DNA from: Leadbetterella byssophila DSM 17132
GTDB taxonomy: Bacteria > Bacteroidota > Bacteroidia > Cytophagales > Spirosomataceae
DNA length: 64,000 bases
NCBI RefSeq assembly: GCF_000166395.1
Contig: NC_014655.1
Coordinates: forward strand, 930,001 to 994,000
Reading direction: 5' to 3'
Shown here: positions 27,572 through 36,367 of the stretch, in pieces
Numbering within the stretch: the stretch's first letter is position 1
How the letters are laid out: each line of letters begins with the position of its first letter
Made by a program: the position numbers and the translations under genes
The notes under the pieces: generated by a model
What the model saw: only the letters and a program-made list of their open reading frames with translations
Database searches by the model: none
Told to the model about the DNA's origin: nothing

Positions 27572-29770
27572 AAAGAATAAACTAAAACTCAGTTTTGCGG
27601 AGAACGGTGTACCCGGAGTGAAATGAATTTCTTCTACCGGTTCCGCTTCATCTCTGAGTCGGGACAGGGTATTGAATTGTGTCTCTTTCCAACGCTGATC
27701 AAATAGGTTCTGTATACTCAATCCTATTTGGTAGGAAGGTTTTGTATAATTAATCTGAAGATCATTAATGAAGTAACCTTTGGCTATGATGCTGTTATCT
27801 TCATTTGCAGGTCGATCTGCCACGTACCTATAGCGTAAACTTCCATTAAGACCCTCTTTTCGCTTATAAGTTAATCCACCCATGCTAGTGAAGATGGGAG
27901 CAAGGGGAATGTAGTGATCCTCTTCTTCTAATGCTCTAGGTCTGGTCCAATTCAGGTCTGTGTCCAAAAAGAGATTTTTGCCTAGCTCATATCGAAGAGA
28001 AAGATCAAGGCCTTGTCGCCAAGTCTTGCCAGATGGTTCCACAATTCCCGCATCTCCTACGTAAACGAACTCCTGATCTAACCATAAGTTCCAATACGCC
28101 GCATTTACAAATAGGCGTGGGGCAAGTTTAGCATTCACTCCTAAATCAGTGCCGTAGGCGGCTGGTAACACTTCTTTGCCGTTCTGAGGAACAGCTACAC
28201 GGGTATCGTTGGAATGGAAACCTTTACCTGAATTGAAATAAAATTGTAGAGTAGAGGTGGGAGAGTAGTACACATTCACCTTTGGCAGTAGAATTCCTGC
28301 TGACGTTTTGCCTCCTTTATCTAAATGATCCAGATATCTATTGAAAAAGTAATCGTATCTCAATCCCAAATTCAGTTTCCATTGAGCATTAAGATCAAAG
28401 GTTTCGTCTACATAGATGCCTAGATTAGCTTCACGAATATCGCCTAACATGATGGCATTCAGCACCTGGGTTTTGTTGTGGGTGTTACTTAATTCTGAAT
28501 CCTTTGTCAGGTCTTGGCGGTAATTCAAACCTGCGCTAAATTCTCCTTTACCATGAGGTATATGGTAACTACCATTGTAGCCAAAAAGGTTTCTATTCTC
28601 CTTTTGTTTGATTTGATCCCCAAATTCAGGATTCTCCAGGAAGAAAGTGAAGTTGGAATACAATAAGAAATCATAGTGCGTATAGTACACTTGATTCTTA
28701 AAAATGTGATGATTGGATGTAAGGGTAGAGGTTTGCAAATTCACATTGGTCCGATGGGTTTCTCCTCCTTCTGTAGGATCTATGGCTCCAAAGAATCCTA
28801 TCATGCCTGATGCTACCGCACGTTCAGGAATTTGTCCGGAGTGATTCCAAGTGCTTCCAAAAGTACTAGCAGACAAATTGAAGGAGGTATTCTTCCAATG
28901 AACATGATATTTGCTCAAGAAATTATATCGATTGAATTTCTGTGGAGCATCAAAATAAGCATCGGAATATTGATATTCTCCAGCCATATAGGCGGATTGA
29001 TTCTCTTTTTTCAGAATGTTCAAAGCTCCTAGACCGCGGTAAGTATTGAACTGTCCTACCTCTGCTTTAAAGATATTACGGTCTAAAACGTTTTTGGTTT
29101 TGAAGTCTACCCAACCGGCCGTGCTGAAGTTGCCTTTATCCGCATGGTACATTCCTTTCTGAAAAGAAACGCTTTCTATCAGTTCAGGTATCAAGAAATG
29201 TAGATCTGCGTAGCCTTGTCCATGGGCATGAGATACCATATTTACCGGCATTCCGTCAGCAGAGAGCAGGATATCTGTTCCGTGATCAATATCAAAACCA
29301 CGAAGGAAGATCTGTTCTGCTTTACCGCCTCCGGCATGTTGCCCCATCAAAAGTCCAGGTACGAAACGAAGGATCTCTTGAGAGTTTTGGATAGGCCGAA
29401 CCTGAATATCCAAATGGGAAATAAGGTTCAATTTATGAGGAGAAACCGAATTGATCTTTATTTCTTCTAAGGAGACATTAGAACGTTGTAGATGTAAGGT
29501 GAGATTTGTATTCTCATCTTCTATCAGTTCCACAAGAACCTTTTGAGTATGATAACCTATAGCGGAAACGACTAAATCAGATGCTCCACTTTCTAAATCT
29601 CGGAAGACAAACTGTCCAAAATCATTACTAACGGCATATTTTCCCTGGATGAGTAGGGTAGCACCTGGAAGAGGTTTATCTGTATCCGTCTCTTTAACGA
29701 TACCAGAAAGCGTCCCTTTGTGAGCGTAGGTGAGTTGAAAAGCTAATAAGAAAAATAAGAGTAATCGCAT
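27569..29770 (-). CDS. TonB-dependent receptor with carboxypeptidase-like N-terminal domain
   Basis: 733 residues from 29770 (signal peptide MRLLLFFLLAFQLTYA). Residues ~18-100 are the carboxypeptidase-regulatory-like fold common in Bacteroidota receptors (GTLSGIVKETDTDKPLPGAT). The plug follows (IQVRPIQNSQEILRFVPGLL, QIFLRGFDIDHGTDILLSAD), then a 22-strand-type barrel ending in Phe (KLSFSLFF). It takes up a ligand across the outer membrane; the IDHGTDI plug motif recalls metal- or siderophore-type receptors, but the ligand is not certain. No SusD partner is adjacent. Confidence 0.9.
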   Translation of the reverse strand: MRLLLFFLLAFQLTYAHKGTLSGIVKETDTDKPLPGATLLIQGKYAVSNDFGQFVFRDLESGASDLVVSAIGYHTQKVLVELIEDENTNLTLHLQRSNVSLEEIKINSVSPHKLNLISHLDIQVRPIQNSQEILRFVPGLLMGQHAGGGKAEQIFLRGFDIDHGTDILLSADGMPVNMVSHAHGQGYADLHFLIPELIESVSFQKGMYHADKGNFSTAGWVDFKTKNVLDRNIFKAEVGQFNTYRGLGALNILKKENQSAYMAGEYQYSDAYFDAPQKFNRYNFLSKYHVHWKNTSFNLSASTFGSTWNHSGQIPERAVASGMIGFFGAIDPTEGGETHRTNVNLQTSTLTSNHHIFKNQVYYTHYDFLLYSNFTFFLENPEFGDQIKQKENRNLFGYNGSYHIPHGKGEFSAGLNYRQDLTKDSELSNTHNKTQVLNAIMLGDIREANLGIYVDETFDLNAQWKLNLGLRYDYFFNRYLDHLDKGGKTSAGILLPKVNVYYSPTSTLQFYFNSGKGFHSNDTRVAVPQNGKEVLPAAYGTDLGVNAKLAPRLFVNAAYWNLWLDQEFVYVGDAGIVEPSGKTWRQGLDLSLRYELGKNLFLDTDLNWTRPRALEEEDHYIPLAPIFTSMGGLTYKRKEGLNGSLRYRYVADRPANEDNSIIAKGYFINDLQINYTKPSYQIGLSIQNLFDQRWKETQFNTLSRLRDEAEPVEEIHFTPGTPFSAKLSFSLFF

Positions 29771-29786
29771 TGAATAATAAAAATGC

Positions 29787-29794
29787 CAAAAATA
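29787..29794 (-). promoter_or_regulatory. possible -7 element of the receptor gene
   Basis: TATTTTTG on the minus strand, 16 bases before the receptor start. No clear TTTG partner is seen upstream. The short leader leaves no room for a riboswitch. Confidence 0.4.
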
Positions 29795-30937
29795 GGTCAA
29801 AAATCGCTTGAAAAAAAGCGTTTTAAGGCGAGTATAGTGCCATTAAGTGCTAGCAGGATAGGAGTTAGACCCACGGAACTAAGGCTTTAGATTACTATCA
29901 TATTGATTATTAAAGACATAGAGCAAAATAAAATAACCAAATAATAGGAGTGACAAGGTTTTAGAAGTAAAGTTTAAAAGGTTTTTTTATCCCAGTAAGG
30001 AGGACTTTGAATAGACGCTAGTTGGATACCACATCTTAGGTTACCAAAGTAAAATCCAGCAGCCATTATTCAAATCACGGGAATAAATTAACCAAAAAGC
30101 ATCCCGCCGAAGCATAGTTTCAGATTTCAAAATCCTAGCAATATCATCCCAAAAAATCACGATTAGAATCTAGTTTGGGTATTTGAAATCTTCAGGCAAG
30201 ACCACGATACAGAATTAACTATATAGGATCTTGCTGATATTAGTCTCAGCAATCCAAAAAATCACGATTGGAATCTAGCTTAAGTCTTTGAGCCAATCCT
30301 CAGGCAAGACCAGAGCTAGATAAATGGCCACATGCTGAAAATAAAACTCAAATTTGATCAAATGCTCAATCCAAAAATCTTTGTTGGAAATCTACCTAAA
30401 GTATTTTGAGCCAATCCTCAAAAATCAAATAGAATGGAATCATATTAAGGCGCAGCCAAAATTTTCAATTCTCAGACTTTATCTAATCATTGATGTAAAT
30501 TTGATCAAATGCTCAATCCAAAAATCTTTGTTGGAAATCTACCTAAAGTATTTTGAGCCAATCCTCAAGTATCACATAGAATGGAACTTATTAAGGCGCA
30601 GCCAAAATTTTCAATTCTCAGGCTTTATCAAATCATCGTAGTAAAACAGATCTGCAATAATTTTCAATTTTTCCTGAATTTTCCAACTGAAGGGGAAGTA
30701 TTGGAATTTCTATTTAACATAATATTAATTATACAACAAAAGGCTACTAAGCTAGAACCAAGATAATTTAACGTCAATAATTGGTCCTCATAAATCCATT
30801 TAAAGTCATGTTGATTTCTCCGCTTTGGAAATTGTGTAAATCCCTAAGCATTTATTCAGCAACACCTTCATTGTAACCCTATATGTAGTATCGGCTGATA
30901 TTTTCGCGCATTTCCTACCAGTGATTCTTAGTTTTTT
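29795..30937. other. gene-free stretch with a degenerate repeat
   Basis: About 1.1 kb with no convincing gene on either strand. Open frames exist only inside the tandem repeat (30350-30642) and repeat the same peptide, so they are a by-product of the repeat. The left 350 bases and the right 295 bases show no recognisable element. Confidence 0.6.
30149..30642. repeat. degenerate tandem repeat, four units of about 105-147 bases
   Basis: Units begin at 30149, 30254, 30371 and 30518, each with CCAAAAA(A)TC. The last two lie within a near-exact 147-base duplication (30350-30496 and 30497-30642), whose first ~70 bases are identical. The first two share CACGATTNGAATCTAG and CAGGCAAGACCA. Each unit holds TTTGAG-CCAATC-CTCA, which can fold back on itself, perfectly so in unit three. 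The units drift away from each other leftwards, suggesting repeated duplication over time. Confidence 0.85.
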
Positions 30938-31972
30938 TTAAAAATACTTTTCAAACGTTTTTCCGTTAAACTTAAAAATCTTTCCATCTGCCGTTCCAAA
31001 TAGCAAATGGCCTTTGTGGTCTTTATATATAGTCCAAATCATGGGCTTGTTGCTAACGGAATAGTTGGTAAACGCTTTACCGTCATATCTCCAAGCTCCC
31101 GTATGTACATCTCCAAACCAGATATTGCCTTCAGAATCTTCTTCCATAGCAAAGGGGTGTTCAAGCGTACCCGGAGGTGATTTATGATCCCCTCTCCTAG
31201 TGCTTGTTGGATCAATTAAATGATTCTTTTCAGAAAAATTAAAGGTGGAATTTCCTTCCATAAGCAAGACGCCAATCCCATTATTTCCTATCCAAATTCT
31301 TCCCTTTGAATCTGCTAATACACTTCTTATATGCAATTGTTGATTATCCTTTAGGTTCAATTTTTTAGCGTCAAAGACGTTCACCGTTTTGCCATCATAA
31401 CTGAACAGCGCGGAATAAGTCGCTATCCACAATCTACCATCCTGACCTTTTGACATACCCGTAACACCATATGAACGATCTGAATTCTTACTTTCAGGCT
31501 TGGGGAATATCAGGTAGTTCATATTTATGCCGTCAAAGCGATTTATCCCGTCTTCCTCCCAGGCATAAAACCATGAATCCCCCTTTGTCTTGTTCCAATC
31601 CACTATTGGATTGTTATTTTTTGAGGGATAATTAGTAAACTTTCCCTTGTGGTATACACTTATTCCCTTTGCTGTACCGAACCAAATTTTCCCATCTTTA
31701 TCTTCTTGGATGGAACGGATTTGATTGTCAGACAAACCTTGATTTGTTGTAAAGTATACAAATGCTTTCCCATTATATAAACTTACCCCTTCATTATGAC
31801 TTCCAATCCAATAATTGCCTTTACTGTCCTGAAAGATAGCGCGTATGGCAGAAGTAAATTTTAGGGAGTCGGTGGTTACAAGCGACACAGGCTCGCTCCC
31901 TTCCCCTTCTCTTGTATCAGTACAAGAAAAGTTGAGTGTCAATATGAGTACTAGGCTTACCAACTTGATCAT
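30938..31972 (-). CDS. two-component-regulator-type propeller lipoprotein
   Basis: 344 residues from 31972, with the lipoprotein signal MIKLVSLVLILTLNFSC. The body is built of Reg_prop beta-propeller repeats: DSKGNYWIGSHNEGVSLY, DKDGKIWFGTAKGISVY, DSKGRIWIGNNGIGVLL, DSEGNIWFG. In Bacteroidota these propellers form the sensor domain of hybrid two-component systems, but here there is no transmembrane helix, kinase or regulator domain after them. It is a free-standing, lipid-anchored propeller, perhaps a binding or sensing accessory. Confidence 0.85.
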   Translation of the reverse strand: MIKLVSLVLILTLNFSCTDTREGEGSEPVSLVTTDSLKFTSAIRAIFQDSKGNYWIGSHNEGVSLYNGKAFVYFTTNQGLSDNQIRSIQEDKDGKIWFGTAKGISVYHKGKFTNYPSKNNNPIVDWNKTKGDSWFYAWEEDGINRFDGINMNYLIFPKPESKNSDRSYGVTGMSKGQDGRLWIATYSALFSYDGKTVNVFDAKKLNLKDNQQLHIRSVLADSKGRIWIGNNGIGVLLMEGNSTFNFSEKNHLIDPTSTRRGDHKSPPGTLEHPFAMEEDSEGNIWFGDVHTGAWRYDGKAFTNYSVSNKPMIWTIYKDHKGHLLFGTADGKIFKFNGKTFEKYF

Positions 31973-32253
31973 TACGAGTGCATTTTTTGCACAACTCAAA
32001 TATACTCCAAACCCTTTGGTAATTAGGGACTTTTTTTGTATATTTATTAATATAAGGTTAGCCTGAGTATTTGATGTACGAGTTAAGCTCTGAGAATCCG
32101 CCCGACGAACTACATGTTTGATTCCTGAAGATTAGTTCTGCGGGTAGAGATCTTTTACGTTTTTTTTGATCATAGCTTCATTTTATTGATATCATTTCGT
32201 CCTTCAGTGGCTATTGAGTGATACGAGAATAAGTATGTCAAAGTTATAAATGT
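31973..32253. other. intergenic region without visible gene
   Basis: About 280 bases between the divergent propeller lipoprotein and the broken DUF6973 gene. I see no gene or RNA here. A hairpin and a strong promoter follow at its right side. Confidence 0.5.
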
Positions 32254-32287
32254 AAAGAAAATTTCCCCTATGGGAGAAATTTTCTTT
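32254..32287. other. long inverted repeat upstream of the DUF6973 gene
   Basis: AAAGAAAATTTCCCC pairs with GGGAGAAATTTTCTTT apart from one bulged A, with TAT between. The right arm overlaps the -33 element of the promoter, so it may be an operator; it lacks a T run long enough for a good terminator. Confidence 0.55.
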
Positions 32288-32315
32288 GTCGCGAGGAAAA
32301 ATCTCTCTACTTTTG
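32285..32315 (+). promoter_or_regulatory. promoter of the DUF6973 lipoprotein gene
   Basis: TTTG (32285-32288), 19 bases, TACTTTTG (32308-32315): an exact match to the Bacteroidota consensus, 47 bases before the start codon. Confidence 0.78.
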
Positions 32316-32362
32316 CATTCAAAATTTTTTATGATTCACTTTCACACACAACAATCTAATTC

Positions 32363-33015
32363 ATGAAAAAATTATTAATGTCCGTACTGATCAGCATCAC
32401 TCTCTTTTCTTGCGAAAAAAATTCTGTTGAAATCAATTCTAATGAGTCCGCACAAACTCAAAAGGATCTTAAAACTATTGTGTTTGATGGGCTGACAGCT
32501 AAAGTCTCCAAGGATTTTCCTGATGATGTAGCCGCGCTTACGGCGGTCATGCCCGATTAGACAGAAGTGGAATTGAAGATGCTATGAATTTGGCATATCA
32601 ATAGGGTGGTTATGGAAACAATGATGCTTCTGACGCACGAAGACAAGGGATACTTGCTGTAATGGTTGGGAAGTATGGCGCACGCCGCTACGCAACAGTC
32701 TCTAAGGCCAGAGATGTAGCTGAAGGCTTTCTGGAGGCTCACGAGTGTAACGACAGCGGCATGTCAAAGGCAATGGACCTTCATAATAACAAAGTGGGCT
32801 TTAATTATTTTGAGACAATAGCCGAGAGATATAAAGAAGGCCTATTTAATTATAGTGTTAGGGTGAATACAAGTGATAATGATATATCTACCTATGTTCA
32901 TGGCATGAGCATCGTGGTGAAGACAACCGAACCGGAAATAAATGCAGTAAACGGCTCCACACTCGTACGTTTTCAAAAATTTCAACGTTTGGGTGATACC
33001 AGAAGATTAAAAGAT
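32363..33015 (+). pseudogene. DUF6973-type lipoprotein, frameshifted and stopped
   Basis: The frame from 32363 gives a lipoprotein signal (MKKLLMSVLISITLFSC) and ends at TAG 32558-32560. The reading continues in another frame from about 32550 (RLDRSGIEDAMNLAYQ), meets TAG at 32602-32604, and goes on with GGYGNNDASDARRQGILAVM and EAHECNDSGMSKAMDLHNNKVGF. The HE and MDLHNNxVG motifs resemble DUF6973 domains, found in Bacteroidota lipoproteins and some toxin-like proteins. So the gene has one frameshift and one in-frame stop. The right edge is uncertain because the frame stays open into the next gene. Confidence 0.72.
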
Positions 33016-33135
33016 AAGGCAGAGCCCCACTTTCAAGAGTCCCGCCTTATTAACAATATCAAGAACAAAAATAAATGCAATTTTCAAAATTCAAATTGTA
33101 GTCCAGCTTCGGCAACTCACTTAAAAGTCCTTATT

Positions 33136-33513
33136 ATGAAAAATTTATTATTTGTGTTTGTATTATTCTTCACATTGATGTCGTGTGAAGAAAAGTTTGA
33201 AAAGGAGAAATATGATGTTCAGTTCACGGTCAGAAATACTACTGATGAAGTGGTAAAATTAAACGTTGATGAGATAAGCGGTAAAATAAAGTGGGAAAAA
33301 AGCCTTTCTCCCGGTGAAGTCTACGACATAAAGTTTAATATCAAGAAAGATATTGATATCTCTGAAGGCGGTTTCATTTTTAAGGCTACTTTCCCTGATG
33401 GAGAAAGTGTAGAAGTGAACTCCGGTTATTTTACCAACTATCAAATTGGGAAAAAGAACCCTCAGCATTATTTTATTACTAATGAGGGTATTAAGGATTC
33501 TGAAGAAAGATAG
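33136..33513 (+). CDS. hypothetical lipoprotein
   Basis: 125 residues. The start at 33136 gives a textbook lipoprotein signal (MKNLLFVFVLFFTLMSC). The mature part reads like a single beta-sandwich domain (YDVQFTVRNTTDEVVKLN, SLSPGEVYDIKFN, FKATFPDGESVEV). No family recognised. The same frame is open for 470 bases upstream, where it encodes the decayed DUF6973 protein; the signal peptide in the middle shows they are separate genes. A strong terminator follows. Confidence 0.78.
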   Translation: MKNLLFVFVLFFTLMSCEEKFEKEKYDVQFTVRNTTDEVVKLNVDEISGKIKWEKSLSPGEVYDIKFNIKKDIDISEGGFIFKATFPDGESVEVNSGYFTNYQIGKKNPQHYFITNEGIKDSEER

Positions 33514-33587
33514 ATTTCCTCTAAGAAAACATATGTCTGGTCCTGAAATATTGATACAGGAATTGGATAAATAAATTTAGATAATTA

Positions 33588-33624
33588 AACAGTAGTAAAC
33601 GCAAGTTTGCTACTGTTTTTTTTA
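33588..33624 (+). terminator. rho-independent terminator
   Basis: A 13-base-pair stem AACAGTAGTAAAC/GTTTGCTACTGTT (one mismatch) with loop GCAA and eight T after it, ending the lipoprotein transcript. Confidence 0.9.
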
Positions 33625-33654
33625 TAAGATTTGATTTTAAAAGTTTGTTGATTG

Positions 33655-34240
33655 TGCATATGTACCTTCTGTAGTCCAATAAATGTAAACCGGTTGAAGC
33701 TATTATTTCTTTTTAGCTGACCAAAGACAGCTTCAGGCTCTATAGCTCTCTTACTTAGGTGTTTTAGTCCTTTTTGGCTAATAAAAAGCTCTTAAGCTTC
33801 ATGTTTTAGTTGGTTTAACCTATGGTTTAACTCAATTCTTCGGTTATACGCAGCCTGGTGACATTGTTCTCGCAAGGGACATCCATAGCAATTTCTTGCC
33901 TGATAATGGGTTATTTGGGACTCATATCCGTTACTTGGAATCCGTTTCCCTGAACCTATATTTTCCATCCGTTGGCCCATCGGACAAACATAAAAGTCTT
34001 CTCAGCTATTGTAAAACAGGTTTTGTACTAAAAATGGGTCTTTGTGAAAGGATTTCTTTTGCTCCTTATGAAAATAGTTATATTTTACATAACCCGTAAT
34101 AGATTTGTTTTTAAGCATTTCATAGTTCTCCTCGCCGCCATATCCCGCATCTGCTACTACTTCTTTACTTTGGGTTGGGTAAGCAGCTTCAAAACCTTCC
34201 AAATGCGGCTTTAAGGTAGTGGTGTCAGTGGCTTTCTGAT
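33655..34240 (-). pseudogene. IS1182-family transposase remnant
   Basis: Read on the minus strand in one frame: DQKATDTTTLKPHLEGF, VVADAGYGGEENYEML, YVKYNYFHKEQ, then TGA (34004-34002), YVCPMGQRMENIGSGKR, ARNCYGCPLREQCH, then TAA (33794-33792), then SQKGLKHLSKRAIEPEAVFG and QLKRNNSFNRFTFIGLQKV. These are the middle and C-terminal parts of IS1182-type DDE transposases, including the Asp of VVADAGYG and the Glu of EPEAVFG. The N-terminal half is missing and two in-frame stops are present, so it is dead. Its upstream edge is fused to an IS66 tnpA fragment. Confidence 0.88.
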
Positions 34241-34482
34241 CGCGGTACTTTCAGCCTCACCCCCGTAGGATAGATAATCTCTATTTGTTCCCCTTTCACA
34301 GCTGATCCGGAGGGCATAAAACCTCTGCTACCGGCTTCCTGTTCCTTGGACTTGAAGACCCAGTAACGCAAGGTCGAAACGTTGATCCCGTGCAATAGGC
34401 CAAATGCTTTTTGGGTCAATCCACTCGCTTTCCAATCCTCAACCAGCGAAAGCATCCTCTCTCTTTTTTCTTCTGTGCTCAT
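34225..34482 (-). pseudogene. IS66-family accessory gene tnpA, 3' end replaced
   Basis: 85 residues. The N-terminal helix-turn-helix part (LVEDWKASGLTQKAFGLLHG, STLRYWVFK) and IEIIYPTGVRLKVPR match TnpA proteins of IS66 elements, which assist the large transposase TnpC. The last residues SESH come from reading out of frame into the IS1182 fragment; a normal TnpA would have about ten more residues. tnpB and tnpC are absent. An inverted repeat ATCCGCC/GGCGGAT (34492-34498 and 34532-34538) lies just upstream. Confidence 0.82.
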
Positions 34483-34867
34483 GACACAAAGATCCGCCTC
34501 CTATTCAGAATAAGCAATATGCACTTGGTCGGGCGGATACTTTAGAAGAACCTCAACTAGACCGTTAGAGATAGCAGAAATGGGAGTGGGGCTTTCCAGC
34601 GGAGAATTTACTTTTGCTACAACAATAGCAGGATCTTAAATGATAGAACGGTGTAATTACTTTTTTTAAGCCAAAAAATTACTGCCACATGCATGAATCC
34701 CAATCAGCATCATACAAACCCTTAGATTACTGGCTACATACAATTGATGGTACCTTTCTTGATCGAGTAGAAATTTTGATCTCTAACCCCTCCTGAATTC
34801 ATATTCCAGGAGAAAAACAAAAGTTCTCCTTTAATGATGGTATACTTAAAAAAAAAGTAGAATTGAT
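34483..34867. other. intergenic region next to IS remnants
   Basis: 385 bases with no credible gene. The left 60 bases may belong to the IS66 remnant; I cannot identify element ends or a target-site duplication. Confidence 0.5.
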
Positions 34868-35104
34868 CTAGCGTGAAAAAGCATAATAAACTACATATAA
34901 CCAACTGCAAATCCCATGGAAAATGGCCCAAAATATAGATTTATTTCTGTCCCATGAAGTAACTACAGCTATAACGCTCCCTAATCCAATACCACTTTTA
35001 TATACCGTTTGACTTACATTAGATCCTAAAGTCGACTGGCTATAACCTTCGAACGAAAATAAGACCAGTAAGATTAAAAGGGAAGTTAATTTAAACTTAC
35101 GCAT
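34868..35104 (-). CDS. small membrane protein with signal peptide
   Basis: 78 residues. A signal peptide (MRKFKLTSLLILLVLFSFEG, cleavage near YSQ) is followed by a short polar part and then SVIAVVTSWDRNKSIFWAIF with HGICSWLYVVYYAF, probably one or two membrane segments. The WDRNKSIFWAIFHG pattern looks like a conserved small Bacteroidota membrane protein, which I know only as a hypothetical. It stands alone in a gene-poor stretch. Confidence 0.6.
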   Translation of the reverse strand: MRKFKLTSLLILLVLFSFEGYSQSTLGSNVSQTVYKSGIGLGSVIAVVTSWDRNKSIFWAIFHGICSWLYVVYYAFSR

Positions 35105-35542
35105 TAGTAGGAGTGTTAATTTGTTTTTAATCAGAGTACTAATATAGTTTTTAAATGCTATAATTCTATATTCTACTACAATATTTTTTCTACTGACGTC
35201 TTTGATCCACCTGTACTATTTCTATCTTAACCTCCCCTTTCTAAAAACCTTCTAATTCTAAATGAAGTGAATCAATTGACCATTTCCTAATAATATATCA
35301 CCTGGAATCTAAAAGTTGCGAAATTCAATAGTCTAAAAGACGTATACAATTAGAGAAATTCTTCCTATAAAATTTAATGACTTGAATCTTTAATTTTTTT
35401 TCCCCCCACCAATTGCCATACTGTCATCATAGATTCTATATGCATAATATATAATCTCCTCACATTTACCTCGCGCCAAACTAGAACCCTACGTTAAATT
35501 CAATTACTTTCCAAATAAGTATTTTGCATAGTCATTTTTGTA
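35105..35542. other. intergenic region without visible gene
   Basis: About 440 bases, AT-rich, with no open frame of interest and no tRNA-like or repeat structure that I can see. The regulatory site of the arsR-like gene follows. Confidence 0.5.
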
Positions 35543-35569
35543 TCGTAATATTGCAATATACCAATACGA
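35543..35569 (+). promoter_or_regulatory. probable operator of the ArsR-family gene
   Basis: A perfect 12-base palindrome ATATTGCAATAT (35548-35559) is flanked by TCGTA (35543-35547) and TACGA (35565-35569), ending 8 bases before the ATG at 35577. The position fits autorepression. Confidence 0.6.
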
Positions 35570-35576
35570 AATCAGT

Positions 35577-35900
35577 ATGGGAGTAACAAAAACAGGGAAG
35601 TATACTGAAGAACAGAGCCAACTGTCAAACATTTTTAAAGTACTTGGACATCCAGCCCGTTTAGCCAACTTACAAGTCATTATTGATAGGCATTCCTGCA
35701 TATGTAATGACATGGTGGAAAAAATTGGCCTTGCCCAACCTACCATCTCCCAACATCTTTCGGAACTAAAATCTATAGGTCTCTTAAAAGGATCAATAAA
35801 GGGAAAATCACAATGTTACTGTATAGACGAAGAAGCCTGGAGTAACATTCAAACGCAATTCAATGCTTTCTTCGATCAGGATGTAAAAACACTTTGCTAA
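35577..35900 (+). CDS. ArsR-family metalloregulator
   Basis: 107 residues from 35577 (MGVTKTGKYTEEQ). The winged helix-turn-helix is clear (LGHPARLANLQVIIDRHSC, AQPTISQHLSELKSIGLL). SCICNDMV resembles the C-V-C-D metal-binding motif in the DNA-recognition region of arsenic- and cadmium-sensing ArsR proteins, so two cysteines are available for As(III). More cysteines occur near QCYCID and the C terminus. The start at 35577 keeps the palindromic operator outside the coding region. It heads a three-gene operon. Confidence 0.87.
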   Translation: MGVTKTGKYTEEQSQLSNIFKVLGHPARLANLQVIIDRHSCICNDMVEKIGLAQPTISQHLSELKSIGLLKGSIKGKSQCYCIDEEAWSNIQTQFNAFFDQDVKTLC

Positions 35901-35904
35901 TAAA

Positions 35905-36363
35905 ATGGATCTAACAAAAATTAAAGAAATTCTGCCCACATTAGAGAATGTGGAATTTCAACTAGAAGACGGAACTTGGGTGCCAGAACATTTCCACGTG
36001 ACAGAAGTGGGACAGATTACAAAAAATTTTATCGATTGCGGAGGCGTGATCAGAAGTGAAAAGGTGGTAAATTTCCAACTGTGGAATGCAGACGACTACG
36101 AACATCGATTAAAACCCGGCAAATTACTGAACATCATAAAGCTATCAGAGGAAAAGCTAGGTTTAGAAAACGCAGCAATTGAAGTCGAATACCAATCCAC
36201 AACCATTGGAAAGTACGACCTAGATTTTAACGGAAAGAACTTCATATTGAGGAATAAGAATACTGCATGTTTAGCTCAGGACGCTTGCCTAAACGTCAAG
36301 CCCAAAATCAAACTTTCTGAACTACAAAATTCTTGCTGTACACCAAATTCCGGTTGCTGCTAA
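35905..36363 (+). CDS. DUF6428 family protein
   Basis: 152 residues, cytoplasmic. LPTLENVEFQLEDGTWVPEHFHVTEVG, given here as WVPEHFHVTEVG, is the hallmark of DUF6428. This family sits downstream of arsR in many Bacteroidota ars operons; its function is unknown. The C terminus is cysteine-rich (NSCCTPNSGCC), which would suit metal or arsenite binding, though this is inference. It is 4 bases after arsR and 4 bases before the acetyltransferase gene. Confidence 0.83.
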   Translation: MDLTKIKEILPTLENVEFQLEDGTWVPEHFHVTEVGQITKNFIDCGGVIRSEKVVNFQLWNADDYEHRLKPGKLLNIIKLSEEKLGLENAAIEVEYQSTTIGKYDLDFNGKNFILRNKNTACLAQDACLNVKPKIKLSELQNSCCTPNSGCC

Positions 36364-36367
36364 TCAC

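Noticed and set aside
29771-30148. Riboswitch upstream of the TonB-dependent receptor
   Set aside because: The best -7 element leaves a leader of about ten bases, and no conserved cobalamin or TPP boxes are visible.
30149-30642. CRISPR array or integron attC array
   Set aside because: Units are too long, unequal and lack constant short repeats with unique spacers; no cas or integrase gene is near.
30354-30766. Open frames encoding repeated peptides
   Set aside because: They follow directly from the 147-base DNA repeat, and have no signal, motif or start context of their own.
35504-35746. Minus-strand frame over the arsR start
   Set aside because: It is antisense to the arsR coding region and its operator, with no recognisable features.
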